NCBI GenBank assembly: GCA_964506075.1 | Contig: CAZDKO010000016.1 | Coordinates: forward strand, 1-35,970 | From: CAZDKO01 sp964506075 [NCBI: uncultured bacterium] | Lineage (GTDB): Bacteria; CAZDME01; JAYEMH01 | DNA: 35,970 nt | Reading direction: 5' to 3' | Shown here: piece by piece, positions 1 to 12,000 of the stretch | Numbering within the stretch: the stretch's first letter is position 1 | Layout of the letters: each line of letters starts with the position of its first letter | Made by a program: the position numbers and the translations under genes | Notes under the pieces: generated by a model | The model's database searches: none | Told to the model about the DNA's origin: nothing | The model's input: only the letters and a program-made list of their open reading frames with translations

Positions 1-3000
1 CTAAAGGCGGCACCATTAACTTTAGTAACGTGGAGTTTAAAGGCGAGAGTCTGGCGTCTAATTACCTGGCTGATTTATCCACTAACGCCCAGGGCTATTA
101 TACCAATGTTTCCGCCACCCTTTTAGATGATAAAGGGGTAATGAGAGGCACCAGTAACATCACGGTGACGAGCGCCACTGATGTGAGCAAAGCCACTTAT
201 TCCACGGCCGATAAGAGCCAGAACTATTTGGTGGTTAGCGACCCTAAAGGCGGCACCATTAGTTTTAGTAACGTGGAGTTTAAAGGCGAGAGTTTAACGG
301 ATACTTATGTCGCCGATTTAACCGTCAACCAGCAGGGTAATTTTAATAATGTCTCGGCCACCCATACGGATGTTGACGGTATCGTCAGGGGAACCTACAA
401 TATCACGGTAACCAGTCCCACTGACGTCAGCGGTACCACTTATTCCACGGCCGATAAGGGACAGAATTATGTAGTGGTGTATAGTCCAAACGGAGAGTAT
501 ATTGCCTTTACCAACGTAGAGTTTAAAGGTCAGAGTTTGATGGATAATTATATGGCCGATTTATCTACTAACGGTAAAGGGCAGTATAACCATGTATCCG
601 CCGTTCTTCCGAATGCTGAGCAGGCAATAGCCAATACCAGTGATATCACGGTGACCAATGCCGCCAACGTAAAAGGGTCTGTTATAAACGAGGGTGTGGC
701 TTCCAGTGTTAAATCCGGCGGGAACTGGTTCACTAATTTCTTTACGGAGAGCGTCCCTAACTTTTTCACGGAGACTCTCCCCAATTTCTTTACCCAGGAT
801 GTGCCTAATTTCTTTACGCAGACTTTACCCGATTTCTTTACTCAGACTGTTCCCAGTTTCTTTACCCAGACGATTCCTAATTTCTTTACGGAGAGCGTCC
901 CTAACTTTTTCACGGAGACTCTCCCCAATTTCTTTACCCAGGATGTGCCTAATTTCTTTACGCAGACTTTGCCTAACTTTTTCACCCAGGATATCCCGAC
1001 TTTCTTTACCCAGACTCTTCCGGCTTCACTGGAAAGAGCGGGCAGCCGAATACTGGAAAATCCGGCGTCATTATTAACTCTGGTAACAAGTCCCGGACTT
1101 CTTTTTGCCGACGATGAAACTTTTTATACTGGTATGATTGTTATGAATGAAATAGGGAGGGCTTTATACGATACCACCATCGGTTTTGTAATTGACATTG
1201 CCAGCTGGACGCATAACCAGGCGGCTAAAATAGATAATGCTTTCTTAAGGACAATCCTGGGGGGCAATGGTGAAGACCCGGCCGTGGTCAATGAAGCGGT
1301 TAAAGGTTTCTTTGACCGAAATGTCCAGTCCCAGGTAACTAATCTGGTTAATAAGGGCGGTTTAACCTATCGGGACGCTTTCTCCAGAGCAAATACTATC
1401 CAGATGATTACCCAGATAGCCGTCGTTGTTGTAGAGATTGCTATAGCGGTCGTTACTTTAGGTACCACCGCGGTTGCGGCAGTTAAAGGAGTAGCTAGTC
1501 TGGCTAAAACGGGATTTTCACTGGTCAAGACCGCGATTAAAGGAAGTAATTTATTTAAAAGTGGAGCGAGTATTATAAAAGGGATAAAGAGTGCTTTTAC
1601 GTCACTGGGCAAAGCCATTAGCAGCATCTCAAACGCCAAAATAGTTAACAGTATCAAGAATTTTGCTTCAGCCGTCAAGAATCTCCCGGGTAAAGCGCTT
1701 AATGCTTTTAAAGACGGCCGGGTTATGCAGGCGCTCAAGAATTTTGGTTCTGCCGTCAAGAATCTCCCGGGTAAAGCCATCAATGCTTTTAAAGACGGCC
1801 GGGTTATGCAGGCAATTAAGAATTTTGGTTCAACTTTAAAGAGTCTCCCGGGTAAAGCCATTAATGCTTTTAAGGATAGCCGGCTTGTTCAGTCCGTTAA
1901 GAATTTTAGATTTGGAGGTTTATCAACCTCATCCAGTGGTTTAAAAACTACGGGTGGTTTATCAAAAGTTTTCAGAGGGGTTCAGGGTTTCTTTGCCGGT
2001 CAAGCCGGTGGTCTCTCTCTGCCTGTTTACGGGTTAAAATTAGGCGGTACTATCAGTCGGTTTACCTCCCTGGTGGCTAAAGGAGCAAAGAGCCTGTCGG
2101 CTTTACAGAACATAGGGAAAGTTGCGGGTCTCGTTAGAACTGCTTCGCTAACGGTTTTAAAGACAATCGGGAATATAGGCATTAAAGGAATAAGTCTCAT
2201 TAAGAATGCCGCCCTGACCGCTTTAAGAGGCATAGCCAATATAGGAAACGTGCTTAAGAATACAGCACAAATTGCCTGGAACGCAATTAGAAATGTTGGT
2301 AATGTTCTGAAAAATATGGCTGTCACTGCTTGGAACGCCATTAAGAATGTTGGTAATGTCATTAAAAACATGGTTGCGGCTGCCTGGAACGCCATTAAGA
2401 GTGTGGGGAATGCTCTTAAGAATGCCGCCGCGGCGGCCTGGAACGCCATTAAGAATGTCGGTAATGTCCTTAAGAGTGCCGCTCAAGCGGCCTGGAACGC
2501 CATCAAGAATGTGGGTAATGTGATTAAGAATACCGCTCAAGCCGCCTGGAACGCGGTCAAGAATGTGGGCAATGTGATTAAGAATACTGCTGCGGCGGCC
2601 TGGAATGCCATTAAAGGTGTTGGTAATGTCCTTAGGAATACCGCTGCGGCCGCCTGGAACACCATCAAAGGTGTTGGTAATGTCCTTAAGAATACCGCCG
2701 CGGCGGCCTGGAACGCCATCAAGAATACCGGTAGTATCCTTAAAAATGCCGTTCAAACCGCCTGGAATGGAGTGAAGAGCTTCTTTACCCAAAAGATTCC
2801 TTCTTTCTTTAAAAATACGATTCAGAAGTTTTTCCAGGAAAAGGTATTTAACAAAGCTTTCTGGAAGAATTTCTTTACCGGCAATAAAGTTATTAACGCT
2901 GTTTATCGGGCGACGGTTCAACCGGTAGTCAGAGCCATTCAGTTTGTTATCAGTAAAGTAAAAGGCTTTGTTGACAGTTTCAAAGCTCTCTTGTTTAATA

Positions 3001-6000
3001 GATCGGCCTCAGCCGGATTAACCTCCAAAGGTCCGTCTTTACTGCAGAGGTTGAAAAATCTTATTATTGGTAAACGGGTTGACGGAGGTAGACAGAAATC
3101 TTTAATCTCAAAAATCTTTAATATAATTATTACCCCGCTTAAACCGATAAGGGTGGTAGACGAAGCTGCCATTAAAGCTTTAGGCAGAAGCAGGTGGTTT
3201 GTTGAAGCCGGACTCACTTACGGGAAAAACCTCTTATTGGTTGAAGGCTTTAAGCTGACGCCCATCTATCAAAATATGTCACCGGAAGACCAGAGAATAT
3301 TTGATTTAGCCGGTGAAGTATTCTTAATCATCGGTTTACCCGGGTTAGGCGGAGCCCCGGGGGCGGCTACTCACGGATTCTTTAGTCGAGCCGGGATGCA
3401 ATCTTTTATTAATTTGTTTAAGAGTCCTAAAGCCTTGTTTGCGCCTTTTATAGACGACATCGGCCGGGGTATAGCCAAAATAGGAGAAGTAGGATTAAGA
3501 CAGTTCTTAAAGCAAGGGTTAGGGTCTCTTGGCCGGGCCATCTTAAGTGAGTTACATCCGGCTCAGCTCATTCCCAGAACGATTAACATTATAAAAGATG
3601 TGACTATATTTAATACCCTGATTACCGGCGTAGGCGGCAGTATCAATACGGCTCTGGGCGGCAACCCGATCCAATTTTCGATATTTAACATTCCCGTCTT
3701 CACTAATTTTAGAGATGCGGTTGAGCAAACGGTAGCGACGGCCTGGGTGACGGCGATGCCGATTGTGCCTGACGGTAAAGGCGGACAGACGATAAATCAG
3801 CTCTGGATATTTGCGCCCCTGGTGGCTATTGCCAGACCAATCTTACAGCCACTCCTCACCAGAGTGCCGGTTATGGGACCGGTGGTTAAGACTCTGGGTG
3901 AACAGGAGGTCTTTATTGGCGGGCGAGCGGCTGAAGGAACATTAGGCAGAATGCAAAGATTTATCTTTGAAGAAGGTTTCCAGGAAGCTATTCCAGAAGC
4001 AGTTTTTGGTGTAGTTCCGGGATTAAAAGGAAGTTTGACTTCTGAAGTCGGACAGGAAATGTTTGATGCTACCGGCCGGGGAATGGCTTTAAGTGCGGCC
4101 CAGGTACAAGCCAGAGTAGACCAATTACTACAGCAGCAAGCCGCTGGAGTAAGAGGTGAAGGCGGCGCTCTTCCGGGACAGATATATCTGCCCGGTTTTG
4201 AACCCGGGGCAACGCCAGCCGGACAGTTAGCTTTTGATTTTGGTAATGTACCGCAGCCCGGTCAACTTCCCGCTTTTGTGACGGCTGGTCTTTCTAATAT
4301 TCCAGCCATAGTCTCAGGGATGACGGCTTTACCGGGACAGATGGCGCTTAATTTAGGCGCGGTTCAAGCCGGTCAGGCGACGGCCGGAGGAGTTCAGGGC
4401 AATCTTTTTGATTTTGCCGGAATGCAGATTGGAGGAACGCCGGCAGTAGCAACAGGGCAAGCGACAACACCTAATTTTGTTAACACTGCAGAATTCCAGG
4501 CGACCGTAAACGCCTTTAATAACGCTATAAGTTCAGGGAGAACCCAGGAAGCGGCCAATTACGGTTTAGCCCTTTTTGCTCTGGGCTTAGAAGCTCAGGG
4601 AAGAACCTATACCCCGGATGAAGCCGGTCAGGTGAGATTTACCAGGGAAGGAACCGAATTTTTAGCTCAAATAACGGATAAGGGTTCCTTAAGTAAATCA
4701 CCGGCTTTAGTCTTGGAGATGGGTAGAGGAAAAGAAGCCGGCGGTATCATTATGAACCTTATTTCCATTGAAGCCGCTTATAACCGGGGTAAAGGAGAAG
4801 GAAATTATAATATTATCGTTACCCCGCAGGGTAAGTTAGCCGAGCAGTACGTAGAAAATAATAATTGGGCTTTTACCGGTAGAGTAGAAGGGGAAGAAAA
4901 TGCTTATAAAACCGTCACCGGCAGAACCGCTTTTCTAATTACCGGTATGGGAGCCGAAACCGAAAGCCAGTTCTTAAGAGCCATAGAGAGAGGTGACTTA
5001 TTGGTTATGGATAGCCAGGCGGCTCAGAGTATTGCCCTGGCGGCCAAACGGGACAGCAACATCAAGAAAGCCCTTAAGAATTTCAGAGCCGGTACGGCCG
5101 ATGAATTTGACACCCTCTTAAAAGGCAACCCGGCTATTATCGGAACAAATATGACCAGGAAAGATTTCAACCAGTATGCGGAAAGTAACCCGAAAGAAGC
5201 GAAAAAGGTTAACCAGATTTTAAGTGACGCCTCTGATACGGCTGATTTAATTCAGGAAATTTTAAGCGCGGTTATTTCTCAAGGCTATGATAATTTAAAG
5301 GATATAAATAAGATTGCCACTTTTGCTACGCCTCGCCAGGGAATATTAGGCAGATTAAGAGACCGGCTGGGGATAAAAGTAAACGCAGAGAAAACAGCCC
5401 TGAGAGGACAATATGAAGCTAATAAAGAAGTGGTCTCTCTGGTCGCCGGGGTTTTAAGAAACCGCGGTATTGCCGAGAAAATGATTCCGGCTATGGCGCA
5501 AAATCTGGCGGACACGACCGTTAACGCCTTAATATTAAAAGCCAACAGTTCCTATTACGTCAGCCATGATGAAAACGGTAAACTGATTTATGATATGGCT
5601 GATGAGGCTTCTTTAAAAATGAAAGATACCCGTTTTGGCAGTTCCAAGATGGCCGCTTTTGTGATGGCTAAAGAAGCAATTTCAGCTCAACTCTCAGCCG
5701 AAGAAATAAAAGAACTGGTTATGAATGAGCTTTTAAAGACCACCCTTATTTCGGCCGATTTTCCGGGTTTTGCGGAGTTAACCGGTAAAGGCAAATGGGT
5801 ATTTTTCAGCGGTACTAAAGATATTCCTAAGAGTATGGCGTCTATGGGAATTGAAACCGTGGAGATAGACCCGGCTAAGGATATTGGCTGGGAAAAAGAA
5901 AGTGTTATCGCCGTGGCTAACGGGGAAGCGCAATCTCAAGAAATTTTCCAGCAGATTCAGACGGCTCAAGGCGCGGGAGAAAGAGTCGTGGTTATTGTTC

Positions 6001-9000
6001 ACCGGGGTAATGCCGAGGAACTAAAAGGCCTGGCTCAAAAAGCCGGAATTACCGATGAGAACATTCACGCTATAACGGGTGAAAATCCGGAAGCCCTGGG
6101 TGAGTTTGAAAGAGAAATGAGAGCGAAACTTCTGTCAATGAAGGGAGGGGATCCCTTACAGGTAATTATCCTGCCCGGTTTTGAAGCCGGTTCCAATATG
6201 CTTGGAATTTCAGAAGAAAGCAGTTATAAAGCCAGAGTCATCCTGACCCATCTTAAAGATTATAACCGCCTGCAGCAGACCTTTAAACGGGTAAACGTTG
6301 AAGGACGAAGAGCCGAGGGCGAATGTAAATTAATTATAGACGTAAAGAATGACGACGGTTTATTGGCTGAAGAACGGGCTGGAATTCTGGAGATGTTAAA
6401 TAAAGGAGAGAATCCCCAAAATCAAATTGGTGAAGTTATTGCCAGACAGATTCTGAGTGAGACAGATGCGGCGACGGCTTTAAGAGTCAAAGCAAAAGAA
6501 CATCAGAAAGTTCAGGTTTCAACGGTTCAAAATGAATTAACGCCGGAAGTATTCAGTAAAATCAGCAAGAATTTCTATGGAGAATTTGGCAAGGTGAATA
6601 GTAAAGGCCGGCAAATTGCCGAGCGGGCAATTGAAAAAGCCAGGAGAGAACTGGAACAAACCGGGAAATTATCAAATCTGGCTCTGGGCCGATTAGCCAG
6701 TAAAGTAAAAGGAGCGATTAGAGATTTCGGTCAATTAACGCCTCTCCAGAAACTTTTAATGAGGGTTAATGTAGATTTAAGTGATGCCAATAGAACCGAA
6801 CTTATTGCCGCTTTAGCCAGTTCCGGTTTAAGTCGCGGACCTCTGGCTGTGCCTGAGGAGGATAAGGAAGAAGCCAAGGGGTATGTAATCCGGGGTTCCC
6901 CGACTCAAAGAGTCTTGGCTTCGATTGGACGAGCGTTTGATAATTCCGCTTTTCAGCTCCAGAGAGCTTTTAGCCGTGTCGGAAGTTGGATTAAAGCCCA
7001 TCCCAAAGAGGCATTTACTCTGGGTGGTGCTATCGCCAGTATGGCCCTGATGCCGGTTTCTTTAGCTTTCCTGCCCAGTATCGGTTTATTTGGTTTTATG
7101 TCTTCTTTACCTGCACCGGTGATGGCGGCTTTTGGAGCGCTGCCTCTCCTCGGAACAGTCTTACCTAAACTGCCTTCTTTCTTTAAGAAGGGCGTCCCGG
7201 TTAAGAAAATGGAGAAAATAGACATAGAGATTCTCGAGGCTATTGCCGATAATAAAGAATCTGTAGATGTTTATAATCTTTTAACCACCGGTCTTAATAT
7301 TTCTTCAGCCCGGGTTTTTGCCAATCCGAAACTTTTAACGCTGAGTTTAAAAGATACACAGGAAAAGGTTAATTTCTTTAAAGAAAGTAAGATTTTATCA
7401 GAAGCGGTCCGGGTTAATCCGGCTATTTTCAATTTAGCGGCCGATAAGCTTAAAGAATTAGAAAATATGCTCTTATTAGCTAAATTGAAAAGAGAACAGG
7501 TTGGACAGATAATTGACCGGGCTAAAGATTTAGCCGGGCAGTCGGAGATAGAACGTGAAGTTCAAATGCCTCAGCGGATAGCCGATTATGCAGCAATTAG
7601 AGACGATTTATCAAAAGATCCGGAACTGGTCGCCTTATTAAAAGAGGAAATAAATAGATTATTAAAAGAAAACGCCATTAGTAATGAAGCCGTGGCCATT
7701 GTTACTCAGCTTACCGGGATAGAAATTAGTTTGCCGGTGAAAGAAGAGGTGGCTGCTGTTGGTAAAGAGGAGGAAAAAATTCCTGCAGAATCTTACTTAG
7801 CTACGGATTACGGTGTAGAGCTTTTCAACATCATGGCTTTATACCTGGCGGCAGAAGAAGGTGTTTCTAAAGAGGAATTCTTGGCCGGTCTTTTAAATAA
7901 AAAGATTTTAGATTTAGGTTGTGGCCAGGAACACAGATTGTTTAATCAGTTAAAAGAAGAAGGAGCAGTCTCTGTTTACGGCGTGGATAAGAACGTTGAA
8001 ACCGGGAATGGACTTATTCAAGGCGATATCCATGAGTTAGCCACTGTCCTGGGAAAAGTAGGGGTGGAAGGAATAGAGGCAATTATCGCCACCGGAGTTT
8101 TTAATCAGGAAAATGAGGATGTTTACGGATTAGATAGAGAAAAACTAATCCAGGAGATAAATAAAATCTTGGCTCCGGGCGGAGTCCTTTATCTAACCTC
8201 CGGACCGAAAAGAGATCTTACTCTGGAAAGATTATTTGCCCAGGCTGGATTTAGTGTTACCAATGTAAGCCCCGGAAAAGATTTAGGTTTCTATAAGGTT
8301 TCTAAGCCGGCGATAGAGAGTATGGTCGCTCAGGCAGAAGTTAATACACCTCTTCCTTATCTGGCCCAGGTGATAAACGAAACGAATTTAATCAAGGATT
8401 CCTTAGCTTCTTTTGGCATAAGTCCAGACGCTAAGGTAGAAAAAATAACCGTTACCCACTTAAGTGATGACAGTGTGAATTATAAGAGTTTTTATAAAGT
8501 GGCGATATCCGTAGCCGGAGAAAAACAGGAATTCATAATGAGAATAGTAGTATTCCTGAACAATCCCCACGCTCAAAATTCAAGTTTTATTGCCAGAGAT
8601 ATAAACGATGTGTATGGAGCGCTGAAAGGTGCCGAAGGGCTGGAGACGCCGGAAGGGAGAATCGGTGAGTTAAGACGTTTACATCAGTACGATGAAAAAT
8701 TAGCGCCTAAACAGGGTAATGCGGTTTGGTTCCCGAGTTTTGACTATCAATATTTAGCCGTGGCCACTGAAGAATTTAGAGAAGGTAAGCTCCGTGATGA
8801 ATTGATAGCGGAATTAAACGCGGATAAAACGTTATCTCCGGATGAAATAGCTAACGAAATAACTTTGATAGACAGAAAGATTGCCGAAGTTACGGCCCGA
8901 ATGTGGGAAGCGATGGGAGAAGCGTATCAAAGATACGTGGACAGTTACGGGGCGCCGAATTTTATTCGTCTTTCCAGAGAAAAGACCGAACAGGGTGTTA

Positions 9001-12000
9001 AATACGACGGCTGGGTTGAAGGAATGCTCATCTCTTATCAACTGGATAATTCTACCCCGACTGAGGTGTTGAGGGGATTATCCGGTTTAACTTTAGAGAC
9101 GGTAGCGATGGGACCGATTTTTGACGGTATCATTGACGGATTGGGGATAGAGAAAGGCAGAGAATTCTTAGAGGCTGCTTATAACGGCTTAGGATTTGAA
9201 ACTTTCAATAAAGAAAGAGACGAGAAGGTTAAAGCCCAGCTTGATGATTACTTCAAAGAATATACAGTCAGGAATTTTGGCTACTACAGCTTAATTGACG
9301 TAGATAATTTACGCAATTATAATGATGCGGCCAGTAAACCTTTAATGGATTTTGTCCTGGCGGACATAAGAAAGATTGCCACTAAAATTGTTGAACAGAA
9401 CGGCGGTTTGGTCAGGCGAAAAGGCGGGGATGAAATTGAAGTATTCCTGCCAGCCACTCTCAGTTCGGAGAAGGCGAAAGAGGTTCTGGAAACTGTTAAT
9501 AAAACGGTTAGAGATAAGAAATATGCGGTTGCCTCTCTGGGTAATCTGACCGACCGAAGAAGCCGAGACTTAAGCAGAACCCTGCACGTTATCAGGAAAA
9601 ATGGTGGAAGAGTTGACGGGCGTTTATACGGCGGTCAGAACTTGTTGATTATGCTGGAATATGACGCTAAAGCTACCACCGCCAGAAAGGCCTTAAATGA
9701 TTTTGTCCGGAAGGCCAACAGAGAATTAAGGGGAATTAAACCTTTAAGAATAGAGCCGTCATGGCTTGATGAAATGGGTAATTTAGTTGACGTTACCGTT
9801 TCTCTCGGGGCGGTTTCAAACGCCGAATTGAAACAGAAAGCCGCGGAGTTAAAGCAGCCTTTAGATAAACCGGAAGCAGTTTATAATTTTGCGGTCAGAT
9901 GGGCACAGGGCGCTTTAGACGAATCTAAATTAAACGGTAAAGACCGGGTTACGCTGGGACTTTATGAGGGGCATAAACACGCTGAAGGCAAGAGTATTTT
10001 GACTCAGGCGATACCAGAAATTAAAGTCGGTCAGGAGTTTGAAGTCGCGGGTAGAAAGATTAAATTCGTCGGAGAACAGGACTTAAGAAGTATCGTTGAT
10101 AAATCAACCGGCGGCCGGGAGAGTATGCTTCTTAGAGTTGAACCGATTGATTATCTGGGAGAAGCGCTTGAGGCGGCTTTACAGGAAGAGACGGGGACAA
10201 AAGATTCAAGAATACAAACCAAAGGATTTAAATTAATTAATAGCGCTCTTGGCTACAATGCCGGAGATGAAGTTATTGAGGCCATGATTTACTCCGTCAT
10301 CGAGCAGTTCCCTGAAGGGTGGGAAGGAGACATTTATATTTCCCGGGCTCCACCGGATGGTGTTTATATTTATCTGGAATCCGCCAGGAATATTTTGCCC
10401 TCTCCAGTAGAAATCTGCGGGTACGCCAACGGCGTTAAAGCCGCCGTCAACAAATTATTGGCTGGCGTTGCCGTTAATCACATCTTAAACAGCCGCACTA
10501 CTTTTACCAGCGGGAAAAAGAAATCTTCCGAGGTTTTTGCCCAGGTGGATTATGTCAGGGATATTACCAAGGAAGAAGTAGAAGTTCAAATTGAAAACGC
10601 CCTGCTTAAAACCTATCAGCCGGATGTAATTGAAAGGGAAATTCCTTCACTTCAGAAAGAAAGAGCCTTACAGGCGGTTAATAGAATCTTATCAGTGGCT
10701 ACCGAAAGAGAAATTGACAGCGTTATCGCCTCCTTTAGTACTGAAAGATTAGCCTCTGAGATAAAAGAATTAAAGTTAGATGAAAGCGGGTTATTACCCG
10801 GCTGGATCCAGGCCAACGCCGAACAGCTTGCCCAATTATTGAAAAATAAATTGACCAGAGAGAGTATTAACTGTGGCGTAATCGCTTTAGAGAAATATCT
10901 TAAAGAGCTTAATAAGGAAATTTCCAGAGAGGTACTGGTAGATTACGTAACTCTGGAACTGGTCAGGGAGATTCAAAGAGGAGAAATAGGAGAGAAGGGT
11001 CTAAAAGAACTGGCCAGTCAGGGTGAAGGTCTATCGGTTCCGATTCAGGTTTTGCAAAACGCGGCTAAATTTTCCGGGGTTCCTTCAACCGTTATCGCCA
11101 TCAATCGTTACGAAGAAATTACCGGTCCGGCGGTTATTCACGCTAACGGCCGGGATGAAAAAGGTAAACCTTACGGCCACTACGCCGTAATGTTAAAGCC
11201 GGTAATAGAAAACGGTAAGTTATTAGGATTTGAAGTTTATGAAACCAACCGGAAGACATTCTTTGTTGATTTAAGTCAATTTAAAGAAAAGGCCAAAGAT
11301 TATGTCAGGATAAAAGGATTCAGAGGTCAAACTACCGTAGCGATGATTCCGGAAGCTCAGCCCGGAACAGGAACCAGAAAAGGAATTTATAATATAAATA
11401 ATGCTGAGCTTCTTGCCCTGGGGATTTTAGGACAGGGGACTCTGCCTGTTTTTACACCTTCATCCATACCGGTTGAAGTGGCTCCTGAGGAAGTTAGAGT
11501 TGGAGTTTCAGATTTGGCCCGGGTCCTGGTTAAAGAGCCGGGTGAGATGAGAGCGATGGTGGATAAGCTTTTAACCGGGGCAAGAAATGAATTTGGTGGT
11601 TATCTAAGACCATCCGCAATAATTGATACGACTCAGGTAAGCCGTGATACTAATTTAATCAGGGTGAATGCCAATGTAAATGAAGAAATCTGGACGAGCG
11701 CCAAGGAATGGCTTAACAGCGGCCATCCGTTCCTGTCCAATAAAGATGCCAGGATAATTATTATTTTTGAAGGTGCTTACGCCACCGCCACGCAGGCAAA
11801 AATTCTTAAGGAACTGACAAGATTAGCCGGCAGAGGCCGAAGTAAAGATAAAGTTCTCTTATACCAGAAGGAAGAAGGACTCGGCCGGGAATTACTGCCG
11901 GTAACCGAATTTAGAATGACGGGAGAAAAAGAAGTAAAGGTGAAAGAACCGGTCCGAGAAGTTCAAAAACTCAGCCGGCCGTCACTTTCCAAGCAGTTAG

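Noticed and set aside
694-1077. Plus-strand open stretch with repeated Ser-Leu-Arg-Arg, out of the main frame
   Set aside because: It is the +1 shadow of the 24-base NFFT array; it is not in the phase of the giant frame and encodes a low-complexity peptide.
2165-2775. Prophage tail region
   Set aside because: Only the tape-measure-like repeat is present. No capsid, tail, integrase or lysis genes occur and the surrounding domains are cellular.
2027-2921. Long open stretches on the minus strand (up to 232 codons) opposite the 18-aa repeats
   Set aside because: They are antisense readings of a 54-base repeat, so their length comes from the periodicity. They overlap the plus-strand frame fully and have repetitive, non-protein-like sequence.
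8500-8560. Protein kinase-like N-lobe
   Set aside because: A single hairpin resembles one, but no HxD or DFG-like catalytic motifs follow within the expected distance.
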